The notes under the pieces are model-generated. The model was not told the DNA's origin. It worked only from the letters and a program-made list of their open reading frames with translations, and made no database searches. 64,000 nt of DNA from Microbacterium oxydans (GTDB lineage Bacteria > Actinomycetota > Actinomycetes > Actinomycetales > Microbacteriaceae). This document shows positions 36,016 through 44,770 of the stretch, piece after piece. Within the stretch, counting starts at the first letter, position 1. Every line of letters begins with the position of its first letter. Location: assembly GCF_000956405.1 (NCBI RefSeq), contig NZ_JYIV01000029.1, forward strand, positions 62,001-126,000, written 5' to 3'. Position numbers and translations under genes: made by a program.

Positions 36016-36903
36016 TCAGAGCGCGGCGGCCACTGCCTCGGCGGCGGTCGGATGCGCGAACTGGAAGCCCGACCTCTCCAGCACCTGCGGACGCACATCC
36101 GCATCCGGCAGCAGCAGAGAGTCGGCGGCATCGCCCAGTGCGAGTCGGAGGGCCCACGCGGGAGCGGGGAGCCAGAACGGCCGGTGCATCCGCTGGGCGA
36201 GAGCGCGGCCGATATCGTTCGCCGATGCGGGAGTGGGCCCCGCGAGGTTGACCGGCCCGGAGATCTTGGCGTCGAGGACGTGACGGATCGCGCCGACCTC
36301 GTCCTCGAGCGAGATCCAGGGCCAGATCTGCGTGCCGTGCCCGAGCGGGCCGGAGACTCCGAACCGGGTCAGCTGGAGGAGTGGTTTGAGCACTCCTCGC
36401 CGGTGGATGACCGGGGCGGTGCGCAGCAGCGCGACTCTGGTGTGGTCTTCCGCACGTCGGGCTTCGGCCTCCCACCGCACCGTCAGATCCGCCAGGAACG
36501 TCTGCCCCGCGGCGGAGTCCTCCGTGAGGATCTCACCGGGCGCGGAGCCGTAATAGCCGACGGCGGACGCGGATACGAGGGCCGGCGCATCGGAGCGCAG
36601 CGCCCGAAGCGCGGTCGTCAACGTCCGGGTCGCCTGCAGCCGTGAGTCGACCAGCTGACGACGATAGCCCCGGGTCCAGGGAAGTCGGCCGACGCTGGCA
36701 CCCCCGAGCGCGACCACGGCGTCGGCGCCTGCCAGGATCTCAGGGTCGAGCGCGCTCTCCCCCGGCTCCCACTGGACCTCGTCCTCGGATCGCGGCACAC
36801 GGCGGACCAGGGTGGTGACCTCGATCCCGTCGGTGCGCAGCGATGCGACCAGAGCGGAACCGATCAGGCCAGAGGCCCCGCTGATGACGATGCGTCCCGC
36901 CAT
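36016..36903 (-). CDS. TIGR01777-type epimerase/NAD-binding oxidoreductase
   Basis: A 295-residue extended-SDR protein of the YfcH/SulA-inhibitor-like TIGR01777 family. It begins IVISGASGLIGSALVASL, with ADAVVALGGASVGRLPWT, the YxxxK-like region SASAVGYYGSAPGEILTE, and the C-terminal domain DUF1731-type FWLPAPAWALRLALGDAADSLL. Function is unproven in this family; the substrate is likely a sugar nucleotide or a quinone-like compound. GGGGAG precedes ATG 36903. A 66-base gap separates it from ldh. Confidence 0.9.
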   Translation of the reverse strand: MAGRIVISGASGLIGSALVASLRTDGIEVTTLVRRVPRSEDEVQWEPGESALDPEILAGADAVVALGGASVGRLPWTRGYRRQLVDSRLQATRTLTTALRALRSDAPALVSASAVGYYGSAPGEILTEDSAAGQTFLADLTVRWEAEARRAEDHTRVALLRTAPVIHRRGVLKPLLQLTRFGVSGPLGHGTQIWPWISLEDEVGAIRHVLDAKISGPVNLAGPTPASANDIGRALAQRMHRPFWLPAPAWALRLALGDAADSLLLPDADVRPQVLERSGFQFAHPTAAEAVAAAL

Positions 36904-37022
36904 GTGTGAAAGCTCCCCGCTGTCGTTCCTCGAGTCCTACCGTGCGGTACAGCGTACGCGCCGGGCGACATCGATCACGCGGGTCTTGCCTCGGCGACCC
37001 AGACACGGTAGGGCCGGTCCGG

Positions 37023-37595
37023 TCATGAAGAGCACCTGTAGTGCGTCACGATGACGCCGTTGCGCAGAGGTTCCGCCGAGACCAGTTCGAGCTTCCGCGT
37101 CTCGGACGACCGCGTCTCGGACGATCGCTCCTGGAACAGGGTCGGACCATGACCTGCGATGCGGGGATGGATGAGGAACCGATACTCGTCGATCAGATCG
37201 AGCCTGTCGAGTTCGGCTGCGAGGGCACCGCTGCCGAGGAGGACGCCCTCCGGTGTCTCGTCCTTGAGCCGCTGCACGCTCTCTCGCAGGTCTCCGGTGA
37301 GCCGATGGGTGTTCGTCCACGGGAACTCGTGTCGCGTGGACGACACCACGTACTTGGGTTTGGCCTCGAGTGCGAGCGCCCACTCCCGCAGCGCCGGCGG
37401 CGCCTCCACCTCGCCGCGAGCGACCGCGGGCCAGGCGTCCTCCATCATCTCGTAGGTCGTGCGGCCCCAGAGCATGGCGCCGGAATCCTCCAGCAACCGC
37501 GTGAAGTAGGCATGGGTCTCGTCATCGGCGATCCCCTCCTGATGGTCGACGCAGCCGTCGAGAGTGAGGTTGAGGCTGAAGGTCAGTAGTCCCAT
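37023..37595 (-). CDS. Dihydrofolate reductase family (RibD C-terminal domain) protein
   Basis: A 190-residue stand-alone RibD_C/DHFR-fold protein. It opens LLTFSLNLTLDGCVDH, with GAMLWGRTTYEMMEDAWP, YVVSSTRHEFPW, GVLLGSGALAAELDRLDLIDEYRFLIHP shown by GSGALAAELDRLDLIDEY, and GHGPTLFQE. NADPH-dependent reductase activity is expected; the substrate is unknown. Near the C terminus a 15-bp tandem duplication (37096-37125) makes SSETRSSETR. ATG 37595 is 6 bases after TAGGCT. Confidence 0.9.
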   Translation of the reverse strand: MGLLTFSLNLTLDGCVDHQEGIADDETHAYFTRLLEDSGAMLWGRTTYEMMEDAWPAVARGEVEAPPALREWALALEAKPKYVVSSTRHEFPWTNTHRLTGDLRESVQRLKDETPEGVLLGSGALAAELDRLDLIDEYRFLIHPRIAGHGPTLFQERSSETRSSETRKLELVSAEPLRNGVIVTHYRCSS

Positions 37596-37601
37596 GCGGG
37601 G

Positions 37602-37607
37602 AGCCTA
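37602..37607 (-). promoter_or_regulatory. Leaderless-type -10 for the DHFR-like gene
   Basis: TAGGCT, 6 bases before ATG 37595. Confidence 0.6.
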
Positions 37608-37675
37608 GAACTGCGGCGAGGCGACCGCCAGAGGTCGTGCGGAGGCCACGCGCCACCGGACCCCCCTCCTCCCGA

Positions 37676-37681
37676 TAGGGT
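37676..37681 (+). promoter_or_regulatory. Leaderless-type -10 for the small membrane protein gene
   Basis: TAGGGT, 7 bases before ATG 37689. Confidence 0.5.
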
Positions 37682-37688
37682 CACGAAC

Positions 37689-38132
37689 ATGGGTTTCTCG
37701 GCGCTCGGGCTCGCGCTGAGCCTCGCCGTGTTCGCGCCCACCCTGCTGTTGGTATGGTTCCCGGCTCGACCGGCGATCGAGAAGGTCGTCGTCCCGCGGG
37801 GCGTCGAAGTCCTCGAACGTTCGGGACAGGCGCTCTGCGTGACGGTGCCGGTGATCACGGAGGGTGCGCGGGTGCTCTGGTGGTGGTCGATCCCGGTGGG
37901 GCTGTTCATCGTGGCGTACTGGGCTCTGTGGGCACGATTCCTGGTGACGGGTCGACGACGCACGTCGCTGTTCGCTCCAGTCCTCGGCGTTCCCGTGCCG
38001 ATGGCGCTGTTTCCGGTCGGCGCATTCCTCGCCGGCGCCGCATGGCTCCAGAATCCCTGGATCGCGATCGCGGCGGCCGTCCTCGCCGCCGGGCACATCC
38101 CGAGCTCGCTGATCGCTGCGAAATCCCGGTAG
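37689..38132 (+). CDS. Small four-helix membrane protein of unknown function
   Basis: A 147-residue hydrophobic protein. Predicted membrane helices lie at about 3-24, 63-84, 94-114 and 118-138. The segment between helices 1 and 2 (FPARPAIEKVVVPRGVEVLE) faces one side; GRRRTSLFAPVLG between helices 2 and 3 is basic and should be cytoplasmic. I do not recognise a family. It is divergent from the DHFR-like gene, and both appear leaderless with -10 boxes about 70 bases apart. The tRNA-Val gene follows on the other strand. Confidence 0.75.
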   Translation: MGFSALGLALSLAVFAPTLLLVWFPARPAIEKVVVPRGVEVLERSGQALCVTVPVITEGARVLWWWSIPVGLFIVAYWALWARFLVTGRRRTSLFAPVLGVPVPMALFPVGAFLAGAAWLQNPWIAIAAAVLAAGHIPSSLIAAKSR

Positions 38133-38162
38133 AGCCCGCCGCTCTCCACGGGGAGCGTCTTG

Positions 38163-38238
38163 TGGTGGGCCCTGCCGGGATCGAACCGACGACATCCACG
38201 GTGTAAACGTGGCGCTCTACCAGCTGAGCTAAAGGCCC
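38163..38238 (-). tRNA. tRNA-Val (anticodon UAC)
   Basis: A 76-base cloverleaf on the minus strand. The acceptor arms GGGCCTT and AGGGCCC pair; the D-arm has TAGCTCAGCTGGTAGAGCG, the anticodon arm CCACG-TTTACAC-CGTGG gives TAC, and the T-arm contains GGTTCGATCC. The CCA end is encoded. It is a single tRNA gene, not part of a cluster. Confidence 0.97.
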
Positions 38239-38292
38239 TGGTGCGCTCAGTCTATCGGGCGCACGGTGCGCACCCGTGTCGTGGAAGAGGGA

Positions 38293-38298
38293 TAGGCT
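38293..38298 (+). promoter_or_regulatory. Candidate -10 element for aceE
   Basis: TAGGCT about 94 bases before the aceE GTG, giving a leader of roughly 85 bases. The 38241-38275 stretch upstream repeats GTGCGC/GCGCAC, which might bind a regulator. Confidence 0.45.
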
Positions 38299-38391
38299 GA
38301 ACCCGGCGCGCGTTGTGCACAGCTGACAAGGCTGCCCGTGTCGCTTCCCGTTTCCTTGGCATGACCTGCCAGCTTGACGAAAGGTTCCCCC

Positions 38392-41118
38392 GTGACCGTG
38401 CACGACCAGGATCCGTACTCCCAGGGTCCCCAGGACAGCGACCCGGAAGAGACGGGCGAATGGCAGCAGTCGCTCGATGAGCTGGTTGACGCCAAGGGCC
38501 ACGGACGTGGCCGCGAGATCATGCTCAGCCTGCTCAAGCGCTCCAAGGAGCTGCACCTGGGCGTGCCGATGGTCCCGACCACCGACTACATCAACACCAT
38601 CGCTCCGGAGAACGAGCCGGAGTTCCCGGGCGACGAAGAGGTCGAGCGCCGTTACCGCGCGTGGATCCGCTGGAACGCCGCGATCACGGTGCACCGCGCG
38701 CAGCGCCCCGGCATCGGCGTCGGCGGTCACATCTCCACCTACGCGTCCTCGGCGGCGCTCTATGAGGTGGGCTTCAACCACTTCTTCAAGGGCGCGGACA
38801 ACCCCGGCGGCGCAGACCAGATCTTCATTCAGGGCCACGCCTCCCCCGGCACCTACGCCCGGTCATACCTCGAAGGACGTCTGACCGAAGACCAGCTCGA
38901 CGGGTTCCGTCAGGAGAAGTCGCACGCGCCGAACGGCATCCCGTCGTACCCGCACCCGCGTCTGATGCCGGAGTACTGGCAGTTCCCGACGGTGTCGATG
39001 GGTCTCGGCCCGATCAACGCCATCTACCAGGCGATGTCGAACAAGTACCTCGAGAACCGCGGCATCAAGGACACGTCCCAGTCGCACGTCTGGGCGTTCC
39101 TCGGCGACGGCGAGATGGACGAGGTCGAGAGCCGCGGACAGCTGCAGGTCGCCGCGAACGAAGGCCTCGACAACCTCACCTTCGTCGTGAACTGCAACCT
39201 GCAGCGCCTCGACGGCCCGGTGCGTGGCAACGGCAAGATCGTCCAGGAGCTCGAGTCGTTCTTCCGCGGAGCGGGCTGGAACGTCATCAAGGTGGTCTGG
39301 GGCCGCGAGTGGGACGACCTGCTCGCCCGCGACACCGAGGGCGCGCTGCTCAACCTCATGAATGTCACCCCCGACGGCGATTACCAGACGTACAAGGCCG
39401 AGTCCGGTGCGTACATCCGCGAGCACTTCTTCGGCCGCGACGAGCGTGCCGCTGCTCTCGTCAAGGACTACTCCGACGACGACATCTGGAACCTCAAGCG
39501 CGGTGGCCACGACTACCGCAAGGTCTACGCCGCGTTCAAGGCCGCGACCGAGCACAAGGGCAAGCCCACCGTCATCCTCGCGAAGACCGTCAAGGGCTAC
39601 GGCCTCGGACCGCACTTCGAGGGCCGCAACGCGACCCACCAGATGAAGAAGATGACGCTGGACAACCTCAAGACGTTCCGCGACGCCATGCACATCCCGA
39701 TCACGGATGCGCAGCTCGAGGAGAACCCGTACCTGCCCCCGTACTACAACCCGGGACCCCAGGACGAGACGATCCAGTACATGCTCGAGCGTCGCAACGC
39801 GCTCGGTGGGTTCCTCCCGGAGCGCCGGTCGACCCACGTCGGCCTCTCGCTTCCGGACGACGCGGCGTACGCCCTGCCCAAGAAGGGCTCCGGCACGCAG
39901 GAGATCGCCACCACCATGGCGTTCGTCCGTCTGCTGAAGGACCTGCTGCGCTCGAAGGAGTTCGGCCACCGCATCGTGCCGATCATCCCCGACGAGGCAC
40001 GCACGTTCGGCATGGACGCCTACTTCCCGTCGGCGAAGATCTACAACCCGAACGGTCAGCATTACACCTCGGTCGACCGGGAGCTCCTCCTCGCCTACAA
40101 GGAGAGCCCGCAGGGTCAGATCGTGCACGTCGGCATCAACGAGGCGGGCGCCCTCGCCGCCTTCACCGCGGCGGGCACGTCCTACGCCACGCACGGCGAG
40201 CCGCTGATCCCGGTCTACATCTTCTACTCGATGTTCGGCTTCCAGCGCACGGGCGACGCCCAGTGGGCAGCCGGTGACCAGATGGCCCGCGGATTCATCA
40301 TGGGCGCCACGGCCGGTCGCACCACCCTCACGGGTGAGGGGCTCCAGCACGCCGACGGCCACTCGCACCTGCTCGCCGCCACCAACCCGGCGACGATCTC
40401 GTACGACCCGGCCTACGGCTACGAGATCGCGCACATCGTGCGTTCCGGTCTCGAGCGCATGTACGGCGGACAGCACGAGGACCCGAACGTGATGTACTAC
40501 ATCACGCTCTACAACGAGCCTCTCGTGATGCCGGCCGAGCCGGAGGATGTGGACGTCGACGGCATCGTCCGCGGTATCCACCGCGTCTCCGTCGGCGAGG
40601 GCGAGGGACACCGCGCGCAGCTGTTCGCGTCCGGCGTCGGACTCCCCTGGGCCCTCGAAGCGCAGGAGCTGCTGAAGAACGACTGGGGTGTGATCGCCGA
40701 CGTCTGGTCGGTCACCTCGTGGACCGAGCTGCGCCGCGACGGCCTCGCCGCCGACGAGCACAACTTCCTCCACCCCGAGGCTGAGCCGCGCACTGCGTAC
40801 CTCACCCAGAAGCTCCAGGGCGCAGAGGGACCGGTCGTCGCCGTCAGCGACTTCATGCACGCCGTGCAGGACCAGATCCGTCCGTGGGTCCCGAACCGCT
40901 TCGCCACACTGGGCGCTGACGGCTTCGGCTTCTCGGACACCCGGGCCGCCGCACGACGGTTCTTCAAGATCGACGGACCGTCGATCGTGGTCCGCACGCT
41001 GCAGTCGCTCGCCGAGGACGGCAAGGTCGACCGTTCGCTCGCGGCGCAGGCGATCGAGAAGTACCGTCTGCACGATGTGAACGCCGGAACCAGCGGCAAC
41101 GCGGGCGGCGAAAGCTGA
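38392..41118 (+). CDS. aceE: Pyruvate dehydrogenase E1 component, homodimeric type
   Basis: A 908-residue thiamine-diphosphate enzyme that decarboxylates pyruvate and acetylates the lipoyl groups of E2. The homodimeric-type features are in order: [20 protein letters not shown] region, the ThDP motif GDGEMDE (about 238) ending in [32 protein letters not shown], and the pyrimidine domain [20 protein letters not shown] and [23 protein letters not shown] 38392 follows GAAAGG. It is directly upstream of the fasR-fab cluster on the same strand, so acetyl-CoA supply and fatty-acid synthesis may be co-expressed. Partner E2 and E3 may be the genes at 11.6 and 10.1 kb. Confidence 0.96.
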   Translation: MTVHDQDPYSQGPQDSDPEETGEWQQSLDELVDAKGHGRGREIMLSLLKRSKELHLGVPMVPTTDYINTIAPENEPEFPGDEEVERRYRAWIRWNAAITVHRAQRPGIGVGGHISTYASSAALYEVGFNHFFKGADNPGGADQIFIQGHASPGTYARSYLEGRLTEDQLDGFRQEKSHAPNGIPSYPHPRLMPEYWQFPTVSMGLGPINAIYQAMSNKYLENRGIKDTSQSHVWAFLGDGEMDEVESRGQLQVAANEGLDNLTFVVNCNLQRLDGPVRGNGKIVQELESFFRGAGWNVIKVVWGREWDDLLARDTEGALLNLMNVTPDGDYQTYKAESGAYIREHFFGRDERAAALVKDYSDDDIWNLKRGGHDYRKVYAAFKAATEHKGKPTVILAKTVKGYGLGPHFEGRNATHQMKKMTLDNLKTFRDAMHIPITDAQLEENPYLPPYYNPGPQDETIQYMLERRNALGGFLPERRSTHVGLSLPDDAAYALPKKGSGTQEIATTMAFVRLLKDLLRSKEFGHRIVPIIPDEARTFGMDAYFPSAKIYNPNGQHYTSVDRELLLAYKESPQGQIVHVGINEAGALAAFTAAGTSYATHGEPLIPVYIFYSMFGFQRTGDAQWAAGDQMARGFIMGATAGRTTLTGEGLQHADGHSHLLAATNPATISYDPAYGYEIAHIVRSGLERMYGGQHEDPNVMYYITLYNEPLVMPAEPEDVDVDGIVRGIHRVSVGEGEGHRAQLFASGVGLPWALEAQELLKNDWGVIADVWSVTSWTELRRDGLAADEHNFLHPEAEPRTAYLTQKLQGAEGPVVAVSDFMHAVQDQIRPWVPNRFATLGADGFGFSDTRAAARRFFKIDGPSIVVRTLQSLAEDGKVDRSLAAQAIEKYRLHDVNAGTSGNAGGES

Positions 41119-41125
41119 GCCCTCG

Positions 41126-42346
41126 GTGACAGGTTCTTCTCCCTCCGGCATGGACAAGGCCGCGACCCTCACCTGGCTGCGCCGGATCTCCGGTGACATC
41201 GCCTCGGTGACGATCAAGCGCCTGGAGGACACCCTCCCGTGGTACGCCGACATGCCACCAGCCCGCCGCTCTGCGGTCGGGCTGGTGGCCCAGGCGGGCA
41301 TCACCTCGTTCATCCAGTGGTACGAAGACCCCACCTCCACGCCGTGGATCGCCGCCGACATCTTCGCGGCGGCCCCGCGTGAGCTGCTGCGCAGCGTGAG
41401 CCTCCAGCAGACTCTGCAGCTCATCCGCGTGACCGTCGAGGTCACGGAGGAACGTGTCGCCGGACGAGGCGACGACCTGCGCGAAGCGATCCTGCTCTAC
41501 TCCCGCGATGTGGCCTTCGCCGCCGCCGATGTGTACGCCAGGGCCGCCGAGGCCCGCGGACTCTGGGATGCGCGGCTGGAAGCCCTCGTCGTCGATTCGA
41601 TCCTCACCGGTGAAGCCGACGAGGAGCTGCCGAGCCGGATCGCCGCCCTCGGGTGGCACGGCCATGGCGAGGTGGCCGTGCTCGTGGGCACGACGCCCGC
41701 GCAGTTCGACGTCGACCTGGTCCGCCGCACCGCACGTAAGCTCGCGGTCGACGTGCTCATCGGCGTCCAGGGTTCCCGGCTCGTGCTGGTCCTGGGACGC
41801 GCTCGCGTCGAGGGGCAGGACGGCGAAGAGGAAGAGCTCGGATTCCGGGAGATCGCCTCGCGCCTCGAGCCCTCGTTCGGTCCTGGCTACGTCGTGCTCG
41901 GGCCGGAGGTCGCCGCGCTCGTCGATGCGAGCCAGAGTGCCCGTGCCGCTCTCGCGGGTTTCGCGGTCGCCCGCGCATGGCGAGGTGCTCCTCGTCCGGT
42001 CGAAGCCGACGATCTGCTGCCCGAGCGAGCCCTCGCCGGCGACCCGCTCGCCAAGCAGACGCTCATCGAACGTATCTTCCGCCCGTTGCAGGCCCACTCG
42101 ACCGACCTGGTCACCACGCTGTGGAGCTATCTCGACAACGGGCGCTCCCTCGAGGCCACGGCACGCGAGCTCTTCGTGCATCCCAACACCGTGCGATACC
42201 GCCTGAAGCGCGTCAGCGAGGTGATCGGCTGGGATGCCACCGGACCCCGCGAGGCCCTCATCCTGCAGACCGCGCTGATCCTCGGCTCGATCGGCGCCGC
42301 AGATCAGGTCCGTCGACGCGCACCGCTTCGCCGCCCCCCGCGCTGA
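41126..42346 (+). CDS. fasR: PucR/CdaR-family regulator, FasR-like regulator of fatty-acid synthesis
   Basis: A regulator of 406 residues from GTG 41126 (or 398 from ATG 41150). The C-terminal PucR helix-turn-helix is clear: LVTTLWSYLDNGRSLEATAR followed by ELFVHPNTVRYRLKRVSEVIGWD. The N-terminal ~270 residues match the actinobacterial group that sits immediately before fabD, where Streptomyces FasR activates the fabDHPF operon. Here it starts 7 bases after aceE and ends 91 bases before fabD, with the same fab gene order. Direct regulation of fabD is expected by synteny; no operator is identifiable by eye. Confidence 0.9.
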   Translation: MTGSSPSGMDKAATLTWLRRISGDIASVTIKRLEDTLPWYADMPPARRSAVGLVAQAGITSFIQWYEDPTSTPWIAADIFAAAPRELLRSVSLQQTLQLIRVTVEVTEERVAGRGDDLREAILLYSRDVAFAAADVYARAAEARGLWDARLEALVVDSILTGEADEELPSRIAALGWHGHGEVAVLVGTTPAQFDVDLVRRTARKLAVDVLIGVQGSRLVLVLGRARVEGQDGEEEELGFREIASRLEPSFGPGYVVLGPEVAALVDASQSARAALAGFAVARAWRGAPRPVEADDLLPERALAGDPLAKQTLIERIFRPLQAHSTDLVTTLWSYLDNGRSLEATARELFVHPNTVRYRLKRVSEVIGWDATGPREALILQTALILGSIGAADQVRRRAPLRRPPR

Positions 42347-42437
42347 GTCGGCTTTCTGTACGCCACACACAAGGGTTTTTCGGAATCTTGTGATGGATCA
42401 TCCACCGCTTCGCCCCGATCGTTGGCAGACTGGGTGG

Positions 42438-43358
42438 GTGATTGTCGTCGTATGCCCCGGACAGGGCTCGCAGACCCCCGGTTTCCTCGCCCCCTGGCTC
42501 GAGCTCGACGGAGTGGCCGACCGCCTCGCCGCGTACTCGGACGCCGCGGGGGTCGACCTGATCGAACACGGCACGGCGTCGGACGCCGACACGATCCGGG
42601 ACACGCGCGTCGCGCAGCCCCTGATCGTCGCCGCGTCGCTGATCGCCGGTGACGCCCTGACGCAGCGAGCCGGACGCCGTGCCGACGGCATCGCCGGGCA
42701 CTCGGTCGGTGAGATCGCCGCGCTCGTCGGCAGCAACGTGATCGATGCCGACACCGGGATGCGCCTCGTAGGCATCCGCGGGCGGGCGATGGCCGATGCC
42801 GCAGCCCAGGAGCAGACGGGGATGAGCGCCGTGCTCGGCGGCGACGAGGAGACTCTCCTCGCCCGTCTCGCCGAGCTCGACCTCTCCCCCGCGAACTACA
42901 ACGGCGGCGGCCAGATCGTCGTCGCCGGTGCGCTCCCGGCTCTCGCCGCGCTTGCGGAGGAGCCGCTCAAGGGTACCCGCGTGGTCCCGCTGCAGGTCGC
43001 CGGGGCGTTCCACACGAAGTACATGACCTCCGCCGTCGCAGTCCTCCGTGACGCCGTCGCCGACGTCACGCCTGTGGACCCCGACATCACGCTGTGGACC
43101 AACCGTGACGGCTCCGTCGTCACCGAAGGCACGCAGGCACTGAGCTTCCTCGTCGACCAGGTGTCGTCGCCCGTGCGCTGGGACCTCTGCATGCAGTCGT
43201 TCGCCGAGGCGGGTGTCACCGGTGTGATCGAGCTGGCTCCGGCAGGTGCGCTCGTCGGCCTCGCCAAGCGCGGCCTCCGTGGCGTGCCGACCGTTGCCGT
43301 GAAGACCCCCGAAGACCTTGACGCAGCCGTCGCGCTGCTGAACGGAGAAGCCGCATGA
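42438..43358 (+). CDS. fabD: Malonyl-CoA:ACP transacylase
   Basis: A 306-residue enzyme that loads malonyl groups onto acyl carrier protein. It opens IVVVCPGQGSQTPGFLAPW, with the nucleophile GHSVGE (Ser about 89), the Arg of GIRGRAM, and the catalytic His in AGAFHTKYM. GTG 42438 was chosen because the family starts with this beta-strand; the earlier ATG 42390 adds unrelated residues. CAGACT lies 6 bases before the GTG, so it may have its own leaderless promoter. It overlaps fabH by 4 bp (ATGA). Confidence 0.95.
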   Translation: MIVVVCPGQGSQTPGFLAPWLELDGVADRLAAYSDAAGVDLIEHGTASDADTIRDTRVAQPLIVAASLIAGDALTQRAGRRADGIAGHSVGEIAALVGSNVIDADTGMRLVGIRGRAMADAAAQEQTGMSAVLGGDEETLLARLAELDLSPANYNGGGQIVVAGALPALAALAEEPLKGTRVVPLQVAGAFHTKYMTSAVAVLRDAVADVTPVDPDITLWTNRDGSVVTEGTQALSFLVDQVSSPVRWDLCMQSFAEAGVTGVIELAPAGALVGLAKRGLRGVPTVAVKTPEDLDAAVALLNGEAA

Positions 43359-44356
43359 GCGTCACCCTCGCCCAGAACACCGGGCCCGCGTACACGCGCA
43401 TCTACTCCTACGGTGCCGCGCGCGGTGAGAACGCCGTGCCCAACGAAGACCTGATCGGCCCGATCGACTCGAGTGACGAGTGGATCCGCCAGCGCACCGG
43501 AATCGTGACCCGTGCCCGCGCCGACAAGGGCACGGACGCGATCGACCTGGCGACCACGGCGGCCGCCGAGGCGATCGAGAAGTCGGGCATCCCGGCCGAC
43601 CAGGTCGACCTGGTGATCGTGGCGACCATCAGCAACCCCAAGCAGACCCCCTCGGTGTCGGCGATCGTGGCCGACCGCGTCGGAGCCAATCCCGCTGCCG
43701 CGTACGACATCAACGCCGCCTGCGCCGGATACGCCTACGCGATCGCCCAGGCCGACGCGCTGATCAAGGCGGGCGCGGCCCGGTACGCGCTGGTCATCGG
43801 CACCGAGAAGCTGTCCGACGTCGTCGACCCGACCGACCGCAGCATCTCGTTCCTCCTCGGCGACGGCGCGGGTGCCGCGTTGATCGGTCCGAGCGACACC
43901 CCCGGTATCGCTCCTGCGGTCTGGGGATCCGACGGCTCGAAGGCCGACGCCGTGGGGATGAACGGCACGCTCACGGACTTCCGCGACGGCGTGGTCCCGT
44001 GGCCGACGCTGCGCCAGGAAGGTCCGACGGTCTTCCGCTGGGCGGTCTGGGAGATGGCGAAGGTCGCGCGTGAGGCGCTCGACAAGGCGGGAGTGGAGCC
44101 GGCCGACATCGCCGCCTTCATCCCCCACCAGGCCAACATGCGGATCATCGACGAGTTCGCGAAGCAGCTGAAGCTGCCGGAGACCACGGTGATCGCACGC
44201 GACATCGAGACGACGGGTAACACCTCGGCCGCATCCATCCCCCTGGCCAGCCACCGCCTGATGACCGAGCACCCCGAGCTCTCCGGCGGGCTCGCGCTGC
44301 AGATCGGATTCGGTGCGGGACTCGTGTTCGCCGCACAGGTCGTCGTCCTTCCCTGA
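43355..44356 (+). CDS. fabH: Beta-ketoacyl-ACP synthase III
   Basis: A 333-residue condensing enzyme that starts fatty-acid synthesis from an acyl-CoA and malonyl-ACP; in Gram-positive bacteria it selects branched or straight primers. The catalytic triad is visible: Cys in DINAACAGYAYAI, His in IPHQANMRIID and Asn in TGNTSAASIP. GDGAGAALIG is also typical. Translation is coupled to fabD through a 4-bp overlap. Confidence 0.96.
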   Translation: MSVTLAQNTGPAYTRIYSYGAARGENAVPNEDLIGPIDSSDEWIRQRTGIVTRARADKGTDAIDLATTAAAEAIEKSGIPADQVDLVIVATISNPKQTPSVSAIVADRVGANPAAAYDINAACAGYAYAIAQADALIKAGAARYALVIGTEKLSDVVDPTDRSISFLLGDGAGAALIGPSDTPGIAPAVWGSDGSKADAVGMNGTLTDFRDGVVPWPTLRQEGPTVFRWAVWEMAKVAREALDKAGVEPADIAAFIPHQANMRIIDEFAKQLKLPETTVIARDIETTGNTSAASIPLASHRLMTEHPELSGGLALQIGFGAGLVFAAQVVVLP

Positions 44357-44374
44357 GAATGCGCTGACTTTCCC

Positions 44375-44380
44375 TAGACT
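44375..44380 (+). promoter_or_regulatory. Candidate internal promoter for acpP
   Basis: TAGACT between fabH and acpP, about 45 bases before ATG 44425; an AG-rich ribosome site (AAAGAGGAAG) follows. It would allow acpP to be made in excess of the enzymes. Confidence 0.5.
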
Positions 44381-44424
44381 GTTCCACGGTTCCGAAAACA
44401 ACCCGCAAGAAAGAGGAAGACCAC

Positions 44425-44673
44425 ATGGCTTTCACCAACGACGAGGTCCTCGCTGGCCTCGCAGAGCTCATCACCGACGAGACCGGCATCAACGCTTCCG
44501 AGGTCGCCCTCGAGAAGTCGTTCACGGATGACCTCGACATCGACTCCATCTCGATGATGACGATCGTCGTCAACGCCGAGGAGAAGTTCGGCGTCACCAT
44601 CCCCGACGACGAGGTCAAGAACCTCAAGACCGTCGGCGACGCCGTCAACTTCATCGTCGCGGGCCAGGAGTAA
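44425..44673 (+). CDS. acpP: Acyl carrier protein
   Basis: An 82-residue, strongly acidic four-helix carrier. The phosphopantetheine attachment motif is DDLDIDSISMM (Ser about 41), followed by VVNAEEKFGVTIPDDE and the C-terminal VGDAVNFIV. It carries growing acyl chains for the type II synthase encoded around it. A candidate own promoter upstream and a hairpin downstream bracket the gene. Confidence 0.97.
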   Translation: MAFTNDEVLAGLAELITDETGINASEVALEKSFTDDLDIDSISMMTIVVNAEEKFGVTIPDDEVKNLKTVGDAVNFIVAGQE

Positions 44674-44680
44674 TCCCGGC

Positions 44681-44718
44681 AGGATGCCACCCCCGCGCCT
44701 CGCGGGGAGTGGCATCCT
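44681..44718 (+). terminator. Hairpin between acpP and fabF
   Basis: AGGATGCCAC-CCCCGCG pairs with CGCGGGG-AGTGGCATCCT with one bulge around loop CCT. No T-tract follows, so it may be a partial terminator or a 3'-end stabilizer of the acpP transcript. Confidence 0.7.
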
Positions 44719-44770
44719 CCGACCTGCCCTCCCACCCGTTCGACTTCGTTTCGACAAGGAACCACACCCC

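Noticed and set aside
38374..38391. TTG 38374 as start of aceE
   Set aside because: The GAAAGG ribosome site lies between this codon and GTG 38392, so initiation at the GTG is better supported.
38863..41445. 860-codon open frame antisense to aceE
   Set aside because: It is produced by codon bias of aceE; its composition is Arg/Leu/Val/Asp-rich without any recognisable domain, and aceE is unambiguous.
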